From positions 24,815,896 to 24,879,895 of the forward strand of contig NC_067206.1 in assembly GCF_026262505.1 (NCBI RefSeq): a DNA stretch of 64,000 nucleotides, in the 5' to 3' direction. The position numbers and the translations under genes were made by a program. Shown in pieces: positions 17,505 through 28,882 of the stretch (positions are counted from its first letter, which is position 1; each line of letters starts with the position of its first letter). Source of the stretch: Trichomonas vaginalis G3 (taxonomy: Eukaryota; Parabasalia; Trichomonadida; Trichomonadidae). The notes beneath the pieces are model-generated. The model did no database searches, was not told where the DNA came from, and was given only the letters and a program-made list of their open reading frames with translations.

Positions 17505-18307
17505 TTATCTTGACTTTGTTGTTGCATTGTTCCATTTGTTGCATTTGTTGTTCTTGAGCTATTTGTTGTTGAAGTTGTTCTTGTAGTACAATACTTTCAC
17601 CAGTTGCATCTTCCAATTCGAAACTTTCTGCCGTCATTGACAAATACATAGACATAAAAGTTTTACAGGAACAAAGTTTGCGTCAACTAAGGTTAAGTTT
17701 ATGTTTGCTAAAGTGTTTGAGTTCACTAAAGCTGAAAACTCTGCATTCGAATGAACAATAGGCAAACCAGCAGAGAAAGTATTGTTTATACGCATGAGTA
17801 TCTTTTGGTCATAGTAGTTTCTGTCGACATTCGAATAACACTTTGAACCTAAGTTTGAAACAATATATAAGATTGGTGTGCTTAATGTCAATGGAATAGA
17901 CATTCCTTGTATGACACCTTTTCCTGTTATAGGAAACTGTTGGTAGTAAAAACCAGAAATAAGTTTTGTATTATAGCTCATATCGTTTATAGTAAACTCA
18001 GTCGGACATCCAAACATAATGAAACCTGCTCTAGTTGCAGCACATGTTACATCCGTCCTTAAAGTATTAAATAAGTCAACAAAACCTGTTGGTGGTATAT
18101 CTGAGTAAGTATCTTCAAAGGAGTATTTTTTACCATTCACAACAAAAAGTCTTCTGGTGTCAAAAGAGCAAAACAGGCTTTAGTCGTCATTGTGTTTAAG
18201 GTTAGTTTACAATATCGTCCTTGAGGACTTTGTAAGTTTGTTGTTATAGAATTATATGACTCAGGGTTTTTAGTCGTAATAGTATAAACCATTATGTCTT
18301 CTGCCAT
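17505..18307 (-). pseudogene. Penton-like minor capsid protein region (copy A)
   Basis: Homologous to copy B 46412-47209. Broken in this copy. Confidence 0.6.
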
Positions 18308-18311
18308 TTAC

Positions 18312-18892
18312 TTAGCAAATAAATTTTAATGAAATGTTGTGGTCGTCAAATATTTTTATAACGTCTGGGAAACTATACTTTAAGTTCAACGTTTCACCTC
18401 CTTTCATAACGTATATCTTGTCAATGACATTATATGAAACACCACAGCAACTAATGTCGGGTTCTATTTCTTTGATGTTTATATCGTCTGCCTCTGTCAA
18501 AAGTTTCAATAGTTCTTTCAAAACTTCATGAGGTGCAATGACATATGAGTTCACTTTTACAGGGTTGTGTTCGACCAAGTTTAACATTATACTTAAAGCT
18601 TGACAAATCTTCTCCTGAGTTTGAAGTTTGTCTTTCAGTTGTTGGTAGTCGTTTCGAATATCTGCAACAGAACTTAAGTCTCTGCTAACTTCAGGATATG
18701 TTGTTGTTCTTTTACAGGAACAATTGTTATACCATCTTCGTCTTCGTATGGTTTCCCCACTTCAACATCTCTGTCTTTGACATTGACAACAACACTTTGA
18801 CTGTTTGTTTGAGTTGGTGAATTTAACTTCACATCTGCCACCGCCATTAAACCTTTTGAAACACTTACGCTTCTATTTTTCGGAAATGACAT
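18312..18892 (-). pseudogene. 192-residue-type unknown protein region (copy A)
   Basis: Homologous to copy B 47214-47792. Broken in this copy. Its start is 18 bases from the divergent start at 18911. Confidence 0.55.
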
Positions 18893-18910
18893 TTTACTTA
18901 GAATAAAAAG

Positions 18911-19327
18911 ATGGACGTATTCGGTATCTCTTCGAATTGAAGCAAACAAAGTTTACACACACAAACAATACAAATACATTGACAGAATAGTTCTTTACAC
19001 AAACAATGGAAAATGTTATAGAATAGCAGTCTTTGCTGAACCAAAATATTTTCATAAAGCAAAGAAAGTTGGTATAACTGAAATGGTGAAAGTTCTTGAC
19101 GTTGACAAAAATATAACTTCAAAACTGACCGATATTCTAAAGGTAAGTTTATAATACAATATTATGTCAAAACTGGCGTACTGTCAATATTTGACGGAGA
19201 GAAGTCAGTTCAAGAACAACTTACTGACCTGCTGCCAAAATCTGCTCGATGGAAGCTGTCGTTATGCCAATCTGAGGAGCCCCAGCAGGTTTCATCGAAC
19301 GAATCTTCAAAAGAGCATCTTCCGTGA
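18911..19327 (+). pseudogene. 139-residue-type plus-strand unknown region (copy A)
   Basis: Homologous to copy B 47810-48229; its 3' end overlaps the capsid gene on the other strand, as in B. Broken in this copy. Confidence 0.5.
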
Positions 19328-20823
19328 AAAGTGCTATTGGTTTTGTAAACTTCTTTGCTTTCAATTCATCTGGACCGTCTCTGTCACCAGTATATTGTAT
19401 TTGAACTGTACCAACAGTTGAAATACCACCCATAAAGTCTTCTGAGTCAGCAAATGGAATGCCAAGCCAAAAGTTTGAACGGTCTCCATTTGTATATTGA
19501 GTTTTTTGACCTCCTGTATGAGTCCATACTTTCACATATGGCATAATAGAACTTTGCATTTCAGGGTTAATGGTTGTTGTGAAGTTGTTGTTAAAGTTCA
19601 TAGCATCTAATGTCAAGTTGTATGACCTCATATCCTCAACTGTAGAATATTCTTCTCTTGGATAATATTTGCCATCTATGTTTATATGATATTTAATACC
19701 AGGGTTGTAGAAACAAGAATAGTCATTTATAGTTCGTCTGAACAGTACAAACATAGTATCTGCATGTTTCATTGCAGTTGTTAAGGCAATATCTGTTCTT
19801 GCACCTGGGTCAGCACTTTGGTTTCCAACTTCACCTGCAAAGTCTTTGACAGATATTTGGTGTATAGGGAACATAAGTGGAACTGCAATATATTTGGCAG
19901 CTAAAGCATTTGAAATATCTGGGTCCAACATATAGACTGCAAGTCTGCTTTCTATTCTCTTGCATTCAAACTTTCGCATGTGAACTTAACTGGGTCCCAA
20001 GCAGTTCCAGCAGCATTGAAATAATAGTTTACTTCAGTGTTGAGGTTTGAGAAACCAAAGTCTAAGTCAACTTTGTCTTTGCAAAAGTCGGCGAATGACG
20101 TTTGATTTGCTCCCTTTACGTCGTAAGAGTGAATGGGTCTTGTGTTGGTGCAATGACTAAATTTTTGCTTGGAGTAAGTTCGATAGAAATTTTTCCTGCC
20201 AGTTTGGCAAGTATCTTAAAAAACCTGAAGATGAGGAAAGATGACAAAGGAACTCTAAGTTTCAGTTTTACTTTAGTTACTGCTGCTGCAGTTTGTCCAG
20301 AAAGGTTAACATAAACTCCTGGAACGTTAGGGTCAAGTCTTCTTATTTTCTCAATAGTTGCATACTGGTCTGTTTGTTCTCTAGCTTGTGGTTGTACTGA
20401 GTTTCTCAAAGCGAACCATTCATAGTTTGCCCATGTTACTGTTTGAACTAAGTCAGAGTTAGAATATATCTTATATCCCATGAAAACTTCTGGAGCATAT
20501 TGGTATCCGACATAGAAAATTCCATTGCAACCTTTCTTGTCAGACAACTTGGCAGAAGGTTTTATTTCAATGTCTTGTTCCACGTATAAGAAAGAGTTGT
20601 CAATAGAAATAATATGAAACCTGTCGCAAGCAATATCTACTGTTGTTGAAGAACCTTCTCCAAACTCACCTACGTTTCCATAAGAAACAGCAGTTGTATA
20701 TTCGTAAGTTCCAGGAACTATTTCTGACCTTCTAATGGCATTGTCGCATTCGTTATACCATTCGGAAACATTTCCATTCATGGCATCCAAAACTGTTGGC
20801 GTTATATTCTGAGCGGCGTACAT
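19221..20823 (-). pseudogene. Major capsid protein region (copy A)
   Basis: Homologous to the whole major capsid protein of copy B at 48123-49736. Broken in this copy. Confidence 0.8.
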
Positions 20824-20855
20824 TTCATATGGGTAAAAATATAGAATAGTTGGAT

Positions 20856-23800
20856 TTATGTGTCATAATAGAACCCACTCATACCAAGCTTTACTTTCTT
20901 CCTGACTGAGTTTTTAACTCTTCTTTTTCTTTCATTGCCACTACTTTCACTAGATGAAGTTACTTCTTCACTACTTTCACTTTGTTCTACTCTTCTCTTC
21001 TTCTTTGGTGTCGCTTTTGGTAACTTGCCCTCTGCTTCAAGTTGTTGCATCTTTGCCTCATGTTCATCTAGTATGTTGCAAATTTTCCATGCCCTTTTTG
21101 CCTTTGGGCTCTGGTCGCCCATCTCAGGTAACCTATATCCTAGAAAGAGTTTGTCATAGTTTGTATTTGAGTCGTCGCTTATTGTTTGCATGACTCTTTC
21201 CTGAGTTTCCGGTTCAAGCTCTTCAAACAGTGCCTGTCCATATGGAATAAGCTCGTTTCCAAATATATGTTTTTGTAGCCATTCTGGTTTTCTTTCCATG
21301 TTACCAACAATATCTTTTGTGAATGGGAAAGCTTTACCAATGTTCAGTCTTGCGTCATTTATTTCTGTAGTTGGTTTTATTTTGTAAGAACATGTTTTTC
21401 AATACTAACATTCATTTGTACTGTCCATTTGAGTTTTCTTAAATATTCATCCCTTCTCAGTTCATGTCTGCAAAGTAAGTTTTTATGACATTTTGTAAAC
21501 TTTCGTTTGCAAGGTCATGTACAATAGTTCTCTTCCTTCGCTCTCCCTAACTTTCTTCTAAAAACTCTTCACCAAATATACCATCTCTATGTTCTGTGTA
21601 GTTCTTTGAGATAAATGTTCTAGAACGTCAGGTGTTATATTTCCATCAGCCATGTTCATTTCATACTGGTCCAAAATATCTGCATGTTCAATCTTTCAAT
21701 GCATTAAAGCCGCGCTTAAAATACCAGCTATATCTCGTTCACCATTCAATTCCATGCGTCTACAACTTCTTGGAATTGTGGTTGTAAGTTTATGAACCAC
21801 CTATCCGGATTAGCTTATGACCCCATCTCATTGTAGTTCCATCGTCTGCAGAAACAAAAGTAGGTTGTTTCCATCTTGGCTAGTTCTGAATGAACTTTAA
21901 ACAATGTTTCATTTCTATATGTTTCTTGAAATTTAACCTTTTATTTTCACCGAGTTCATCCAAAGATTGAACGTTATATCCTCGTAAGTAAAAAGGGTTG
22001 TTGTATTTGTGTACATTTTCTTTCAGTACTTCCATTCATGCTGAATATTCATCTGGTTGGAGTCTTTTGTAGTCGGCAAACATTTTTCGATATTCTTCTA
22101 CTATGTCAGCTGAATTTTTTTAGACTCTTGGAAATATTCCATATTCTCCGCATACACTTGTTGAGGGTCAAGATTTTCGGCTGTTCCAAATCTTCATCTA
22201 GTTCTGTTGAAGTTAGTTTCCAAAGGAGGACTTGTTCTTTCCTTCAGGCTCTTCTAGCTGTTGTTGCTGAACTATTTCTTCCATGTCTGGTTGTATCTGA
22301 ACTAGTTCTTCCTGTGGAGTTCTTGTACCTCATCTGCTGGCATTTCATATATTCCGAGACCGTTTTCAACAAGTTCCCTTTCTAAGTCATCCGGACTCAC
22401 AAACCTTTCTTCTTTCGTTCCGTCTCTATTTTTTACGCGTTTCATGAAGAGAGTTAAATTGTCATTTAGCTCTGACATCAAATATCTCGGAGTAAATTCA
22501 TCCATGTCATTTGGATGATATGCTATTAAATCATATCCCTTAGCGAGCTTGTATTTTCCAGGTTTGAGATTATATCCCCTTTGGTGCAGAGCCATAAAGC
22601 TAAATAGGTTCGGGTCAGTATTTCCATCCTTGAACTTTCTAATAGCTTCTTTATATCTGTCACTAAAGTCAATACTATCTGGGTAACCATACTCTTCTTT
22701 AAGCATTTTTAAGAATTCTTGGTTTCCTTGTTCTCTACTTCTTTTATGTCCTTGTCTTCTTTTGTGTTTTGTTGTTGTGCAGGGTTTTGAACTGTTGGTT
22801 GCTGTGCTGGATTTTGAACTGCTGGTTGCTGTGCTGGATTTTGAACTGTTGGTTGTTGTGCAGGGTTTTGAACTGTTGGTTGTTGTGCTGGTTGTGGAGG
22901 TGGTTGTTGTGTTGGTTTTGGTGTTGGTTTTGGTGCATGCCTGTGTCTGTGTCCATGTGACGATGTAAATGTTTTAGGTAGTCCTGGTGCAGGTGCTTCT
23001 CTTGGAGGGTTTGGTGGTATATAAGTTCCACTAGCTAGTATATAAGTTCCACCAGCTGGTATATAAGTTCCACCAGCTGGTATATAAGTTCCACCAGCTG
23101 GCACATATGTTCCATCTGCAGCGTAATGTCCTACCTGACTTTTCGTTTTTAAGAAAGCATTTACTAGGTCTGTTTTGGTCTGTTGTAACTCTTTTTCTTG
23201 ACTTTTCACAACAGTTGCTCTAACGGCGTCATAGGCACTTTGAACTGCCTGTCTCGTTGCTGCATCTGTTATTTTCGTCATATTTTGTGCTACTTCTTTT
23301 AACTCTTTGTCGAAACCTTCAGACTTCAGTTTCTTTCCAGATGAGAAGTCGTTCACTAGTTTCACCTTACTATGAAGAGCTTCGAAGGCGTTCTTAAAGT
23401 CAGCATTCGTTAAAGCTTCATTTGAACTGTCTTCATCCGCTTGTATTTTTGTCCTTATTGACCCTATAAGCTGGGCTGCTTTGGCGTTGGCTTGGGCATC
23501 TAACCAGTCATTGTTAGCTTTTATATATTCTGCGCTTTTCATTGCCTTTTGCATGGCTGCGTCGTTATTTTTACTTTCTTGTGCTAAGTTTTCATACTGT
23601 ACGGTTTGGTTTTGCAACTGTAAAAGTTTTTCTGCCTTTACATTTGCTTCAACTTCTTTTTTATACTCATTGCTATCCATATATGTCTTCAGGGCTTTTT
23701 GTTTTATCTCTTCATCTTTCAGTACTTTATATTGAGTAGTATGGTTTTTCAAATTTATGACATCTTGTTCCATTTTTGCTACTTCTGCTGCTTTTTCTGA

Positions 23801-24255
23801 CACTTTTTTCGCATATTGCTCTGTACTTAGTTCTTTCAGTTGTTCTTCTTTCTTCTTTTTCTCTACGTTTAACTCATTAGTTTCTTTGTGTGTCTGTCAT
23901 ATTCTAGTTTCTTTTCGTTTTCACTTATTTGCTTCTGTATGTCTATGTTTGACTTTTTGACATCTGTTATTTGATTTTTGAGTGAACTCAAATTCATTTG
24001 ACTTTGAGGGTTATAAGCTGTTCCGTCTGCAGCTCCACCATAGCCTGCCATTTTCGCTAAAAGTGCCGCTCTTAAACCTCCACTCTGTGCACCAATGACT
24101 CGGTTTAAAAGCATAGGGTTGCTTGACATTTGTTGCAACATAGTGGGGTCATTCATCATTTGTTGTTGCAACTGTTGTTGTGGTGTCAGTCTTACTATTG
24201 GATGTTTCAATGCTCTCTTCCTCTTACGTATATTCTTACGTAGCTTACGTGGCAT
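20856..24255 (-). pseudogene. Large coiled-coil structural protein region (copy A)
   Basis: Homologous to the 1138-residue protein of copy B at 49769-53185. It has its own copy-number differences in the PAGGTYI and Q-N-P-A-Q-Q-P repeats. This is the most heavily broken region of copy A. Confidence 0.8.
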
Positions 24256-24736
24256 TTTAAGTGAAGTTAAAAAGCGGCTTTTGACAGATGTTTATATGAC
24301 ACTTTTTGTTCAGCACAAAAAACTACTCGGTCAAAGTGTTGTCAGTTTTGTAAAATAACCGTCCTATCTCATTCTATAAGGGGAAAAAGGCTTCTCAAAG
24401 TATACTTCCTTGGAACGCCTGTAACTTTTCCTGTAGCGACGATAGACCCTTACTTGTCCGGACAAAGTTATACTATTTTGAGTGCTCTACAAAAAAGTCA
24501 ACGGCGACGACTCTCAAAACCGTTGTGTAAAAAGTTTTACCGTTGGACAAAAAAGTATGTATAGAAAACAAAAAACGTTTATAGTTCATTCAATATTTGA
24601 GATGGAACGGTTTGCCAACGGAGACTTTTCAATAAAATAAAAAAATAGAGGGGGTTACCGTTGACGAAAACGGTTTATTTTAAACTCTTATTTGAAAAAA
24701 TAAAGTGGTTGGTCTTTTTCACTTCATTTTAGCTCA
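24256..24736. other. Right subterminal DNA and leader of an extra gene (copy A)
   Basis: From 24256 to about 24530 the sequence follows the right end of copies Z and B (AGATGTTTATATGACACTTTT, then TTACTTGTCCGGACA). Where B and Z go on to the terminal repeat, A continues with unrelated AT-rich DNA holding several CCGTTG/CAACGG blocks, and then the gene at 24737. Confidence 0.6.
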
Positions 24737-25475
24737 ATGTCATACCAAGACAGTAGCGATTCCGATTCAACTATCCAGGAAGAGGATTATCATCCTACAC
24801 GGTCACTCCCAGTCCCAGATGACACTCCAAAGACTCGCTTTGACCCCGAGCAATCTAACTTCCAATTGCGCCAACAATTGCAGTCAAAAGCTGATGAATA
24901 CATGGCTTCTTCTATAGAAGAAAGTATAGAACAGACCTCAGAGTATTCTACAGCTCTTGGTCAACTAGTTTCGGCGACAGTCCAATTCGAACAAATTTGT
25001 TCGAATTCAATTCAATATGCAGACGAACTTGTCCGCTATTGTCCCACTCTTGTAAGAGTACTTCAAGAACGACTCTTCAACCAGTTGCTTCCTACCTTAC
25101 GCAGCCCAATTCAAATTCAATTTGCCCGTGCAGCCATAAACTTCACTCCGTACTCGTACAGCTATGACCAGGATGAACTAGCTGACGAGTACGGAGCCGA
25201 AAATGTTGGCTGGGTTTTTCGCACAACTCCTTGCGAATTCCAAGTTGAAATTGTCAACCATTTCCTCGTTCGTACTATTTCGTTACAGAATGAAGACAAC
25301 GAAAAAGATGGAGTCATTCCAGGTGACCGTGTGAGAGTCATTTTCCAACGCAAAAGTGGACAAGAAATTGTATTCGAAGAATTGGTTTGCATATTCTTTA
25401 GCAATGGTCAAGCCTACTGGGAAGGAAACTTGGTATTAGTCCCCGGTGAAACCATTTCTGTTTCATCGGATTTGA
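24737..25475 (+). CDS. Extra right-end gene of copy A, cut by the assembly gap
   Basis: At least 246 residues, running open into the gap. The N-terminus is acidic and Ser-rich (MSYQDSSDSDSTIQEEDYH) and is followed by a helical part. The C-terminal half is beta-rich, with GWVFRTTPCEFQVEIVNHFL and DRVRVIFQRKSGQEIVFEELV. Family not recognised. The upstream CACTTCATTTTAGCTCAATG resembles the leaders of other Polinton accessory genes. Copies B and Z have no gene here, so it may be a gain in A or belong to a neighbouring element joined across the gap. Confidence 0.6.
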
Positions 25476-25575
25476 NNNNNNNNNNNNNNNNNNNNNNNNN
25501 NNNNNNNNNNNNNNNNNNNNNNNNNNNNNNNNNNNNNNNNNNNNNNNNNNNNNNNNNNNNNNNNNNNNNNNNNNN
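25476..25575. other. Assembly gap (100 N)
   Basis: Exactly 100 unknown bases, the usual placeholder for a gap of unknown size. The right end of copy A and its junction with host DNA are lost in it. Confidence 0.99.
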
Positions 25576-25997
25576 AAATTGATATTTCATATGGTTTTAT
25601 GATAGATAAGCATTATATTCCCACTCATTATATTCGTAAATTTGAGGTTTATCCTTCGCTTTTAAGATCATTGAATTTGATTTTTATATAAAATAGTTAT
25701 ATATTAGAAAATAATATGAGTTTATGTGATATTATTTTTCAGAAGATTTCATTCTATATGCCTATGAAAAGTACTCTCAAAACTAACTTTTCCTAATTAT
25801 AATTAAATCTAGAATATTGTATTATGCTTAGTATTATTTCATTTTTCTCATTCAATTTAGAATTTACAAATGTCAAAAAATTGAGAGCTGTCACTTTTGA
25901 TGAATTTCTGTTTATTACACATCAATTTGATTTAACAAAAATTTTAACAAATATATAATTAGAATATTTACACGAAGTCTTGTAAAAACTCGGATCT
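25576..25997. other. Non-coding AT-rich host DNA
   Basis: No gene or repeat recognised. The composition resembles the spacers around the peptidase gene rather than Polinton DNA. Confidence 0.5.
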
Positions 25998-26001
25998 TTA
26001 A

Positions 26002-27039
26002 GGGTGCACACGAGAGAATCATGTAAACTTCAGAATTTAGAACCTTATTTTTAGACATTATCTTGGCTACCTATTTAGGCTCGAAAAGCAAAAAATATCA
26101 AAAAATACAACTTGACTCCATTATGACCCTTTCATGGAGTAGTTTTTATCCGCTAGTATTTTCCCTTTGAATCTCTTTACAATTCGAAATCAAATTCAAA
26201 ACTCAGTAGAAGAAAGGAAGAATCGACTTACTACGGTTGTAATACGAATAAATACATATATTTAATTATTTTTATTTACATAATAATTGTTTGAAGCTCA
26301 TATTCCATCAAATTTTTAAATAAAAACATTAAAATGTTGAAAATGTTCATATATTTTAATAGGGTTTTGGCACTTTATTAAGGAATTACTACATACATAG
26401 TCGAACTGAACTTGATATTTTGAAATTTAAATTATTTATCAAAATTAAAATTTAACTTGAAATTTATAATTATTTAGTCATATTTTGCATAATTCTAAGT
26501 AGATTTTGTAAAAAATCAAGAAAGAAAAATTTTAACGTGCTTTATTTTTTCTTTTTTATAATAATACATATTATTATATAATTAACATATTCATAATGTT
26601 TCACCCTTTCAAAAATATAATCCTCCTCCTCTCAAATAAACGTACATACGGGTGGCCTCTTTTTTCAAAAAATTAAAATTTGAAATTTTGGGCTCAAATA
26701 TTAGAGATTTTTTCAACCTTCAACGATATATGTTGTCTATATCAGACCTCCTTTCTTTTTGATACTTAACATTGTTCCTAAATTTAGCCGTTAAGGCTGT
26801 TCTGAAAATATTTTTTTTCGAAAAAATTCGAAAAAAATTCTTAAAATTCAAAAATCCCTTAATTCCCGAGGATTTTGGAAAAAAGTTTTTACATGAACAT
26901 GTGTATATTATATGAAGTATATTGATAAGGTAAAAATCAAATTTTATTGCATATTCATCGAGAAAATAAACTAACGAATCCCTCAAAATTGAGAGGGTAA
27001 TCCTCCTCCTCTCAAATAAACGTACATACGGGTGCACCC
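26002..27039 (+). mobile_element. TTAA-flanked non-autonomous element, left copy
   Basis: A 1038-bp element that begins GGGTGCACACG and ends CGGGTGCACCC, with TTAA directly outside both ends (25998-26001 and 27040-27043). It has no transposase frame. An internal block (CCTCCTCCTCTCAAATAAACG and GTACATACGGGTG) occurs twice, at about 26622 and at the right end. A TTAA duplication is the signature of piggyBac-type insertion, although the ends here read GGG...CCC rather than the usual CCY. A second, inverted copy lies at 28883-29923. Confidence 0.75.
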
Positions 27040-27043
27040 TTAA

Positions 27044-27456
27044 TCAAATGCAAAACCGTAATTTTCAATTCCTACAATTTTATTTTCGTTATGAGATTAT
27101 GAAAAATTTCGTATTGTGGAATGATTGGAAAATTTTGTTTTGATCAGATATAATTTGAATTTGTCAGATATATCAATTCTTAAGTAACCATCATAGATCT
27201 ATAATATTAAATATCGGTTCGATCGTCAGATTGTCAAATCAATTAATCGAATTAGAAAAATTTCGGTTATTAATTCTCAAAATCATATATCTAATCTCTG
27301 AGTTAAATACGTAATATTTTACTTTAACCGCTATTCACAATTTTTATTGAATGATCTCTATAATTCATCGTATAAATTAATGACAATATATAATTATAAA
27401 CTATCACTTGATCTTACTGACAAATTTCGGTTTGACGTCAGATCTGAATCAAAAAA
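27044..27456. promoter_or_regulatory. 5' flank of the SH3b-peptidase gene
   Basis: AT-rich DNA with no other gene. Just before the start codon lies GTCAGATCTGAATCAAAAAA; the TCA could serve as a trichomonad initiator, but the following bases fit the consensus poorly. Confidence 0.35.
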
Positions 27457-28341
27457 ATGTTTGCTCTTCTTTTGGGCTGTGCTGTCTCTAGGCGCTCCTA
27501 CAGACATCACATGATTCATTCTCCATATCATTATGCTGAAGCTAATGGCGCTGGCACAGGTGTCGTCTCTGCAGGCGGCGTCGGACTTAACATCAGAAGC
27601 GGACCAGGTACAAACAACCCAGTTATTGGCCCCGCAGCTGATGGCTCTACATTATCAGTTACAGGATACTCAAACAACTGGTGGCAAGTCAATTTCAACG
27701 GCAGAACAGGATATTGCTCTGCTGATTACTTAATCGTTAATGGTCAAGTCAATTCTAACATCGGTGTCAACATCCGTGCTGGTCCAGGCACAAACTACGG
27801 TCGTGTTGGTGGCCTCGGCAATGGCGCCGGCATCAAGATCAAGGGAATTTCCAGCAACTGGTTCAAGATTGACCAGGGTTGGGTTTGCGCAGACTACATC
27901 AACTTAGTTTCCGGACCAGCTCCAGGCCCAGCTCCAGGACCATCCGGTCAAGTTATCCGCCAAGGCGATCCAAGATTCAATGCCAACATCAGACGATGGG
28001 GCTGCGGTTTCATGTCACTCTGCTGGCTCGGTGGCGTCAACAGCATCGACGGATGCAACGCTAACTACAACAGAGCCATTGCTAATGGCTGGATGAGAAG
28101 CGATTGCTACATTCTCAGCTGGGAAGCCATCAAGCCACTCACAGGTGCCAGAACATACCGTTATGGTGGCCGTGGTGCAGGTGCTGCTGGCAATGAGAAG
28201 GAAATTCTCCAATGCCAGAATGCCAGAACATCAATGCACTTTGTCGTCGGCAACAAGGCTGGTGGTATCGAATACGATCCAGCTTACGTAGGCTCCGTCG
28301 CTTACAACGATCACGTTTCTAAGCGCTTCTACGGTTACTAA
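27457..28341 (+). CDS. Secreted two-SH3b, papain-fold peptidase-like protein
   Basis: A 294-residue protein of bacterial type. A short hydrophobic start (MFALLLGCAV) may be a signal peptide. Two bacterial SH3 domains follow (about 41-94 and 102-151), each with a LNIRSGPGTN or VNIRAGPGTN motif. A PAPGPAPGPSG linker leads to a C-terminal catalytic-looking domain with Cys183 in RWGCGFMSLCW, His261 in SMHFVVG and Asp274 in EYDPAY, as in C39-like/DUF261-like papain-fold enzymes. SH3b domains bind bacterial cell walls, and trichomonads are known to have acquired NlpC/P60 hydrolases from bacteria and to use them on bacterial walls. A similar role is inferred here. The gene is richer in G+C than its flanks and is bracketed by inverted TTAA elements. 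The stop codon is followed by A (TAAA), fitting a trichomonad poly(A) signal. Confidence 0.85.
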   Translation: MFALLLGCAVSRRSYRHHMIHSPYHYAEANGAGTGVVSAGGVGLNIRSGPGTNNPVIGPAADGSTLSVTGYSNNWWQVNFNGRTGYCSADYLIVNGQVNSNIGVNIRAGPGTNYGRVGGLGNGAGIKIKGISSNWFKIDQGWVCADYINLVSGPAPGPAPGPSGQVIRQGDPRFNANIRRWGCGFMSLCWLGGVNSIDGCNANYNRAIANGWMRSDCYILSWEAIKPLTGARTYRYGGRGAGAAGNEKEILQCQNARTSMHFVVGNKAGGIEYDPAYVGSVAYNDHVSKRFYGY

Positions 28342-28878
28342 ATCAATTAAAGTGGACAACTTCTCTGCTTCGCTACTATCTAGTAACATAACTTACCTTT
28401 TTAAAGTGAACAGATTGCGTATTTTTATTTAAGATTTTTTTTCCTGTGTTTTATGCTTTTATTAATAGTTTCAGATCACTAATTTGCGTCTAATTTATCA
28501 AGTTTCAGAGCGAAACTCGTTTTATGTTCAAAATTTCTTAATCATATCAAAAACGATATGTTTTTATGAGGGATATATTCCGTAATATTCAATTTGTATA
28601 TATTCCTTATTCGTTTGTGCATTCCGCAACAACAAATATTAGTTTACGATCAATTCCTTCATCGTAAATTATATTTCATGCTTTCAGACTTATCTATTTA
28701 TTTGTGACAATAAAATTTACCTATTTCTCGTAGCGAAATTATGAATTTTGCAAGATAATTGATGTTTATCAAAGGATCTTAGATTTACAAGATATTTCGA
28801 GCAAGATCTACTGTTACAAGATCACTCTGCTGAAATGTTATATGCATTTGATTTACTTTATTTCAATATCAAAGATTT
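28342..28878. other. 3' flank of the SH3b-peptidase gene, non-coding
   Basis: AT-rich and without a credible reading frame. TTCGCTA and TCGTAG-type words recur in it, but no clear repeat emerges. Confidence 0.5.
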
Positions 28879-28882
28879 TTAA

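Larger units (their letters stand above)
1504..25475 (+). mobile_element. Polinton/Maverick copy A
   Basis: A ~24-kb Polinton with a left terminal repeat at 1504-1539. It carries a methyltransferase, fibre, integrase, protein-primed polymerase, packaging ATPase, SF3 helicase, penton-like protein, major capsid protein and a large structural protein. Its right end is not seen: the sequence runs into the gap at 25476. Compared with copy B it has a KilA-N/GIY-YIG gene, an 81-residue minus-strand gene and an extra right-end gene, and it lacks B's fibre array and cysteine-rich gene. It is broken, with roughly thirty breaks, mostly in the right third. Near-identity to B suggests a young insertion. 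Some breaks could be sequencing or assembly error. Confidence 0.93.

Noticed and set aside
22744-23031. Plus- and minus-strand frames rich in Leu/Val or His/Gln over the Q-N-P-A-Q-Q-P array
   Set aside because: Shadows of the repeat in the large structural protein; the same happens in copy B at 51658-52053.
26720-27037. 105-codon frame inside the left TTAA element as a possible transposase
   Set aside because: Phe/Lys/Ile-rich without any transposase motif; the inverted copy at 28883-29923 has no matching frame.
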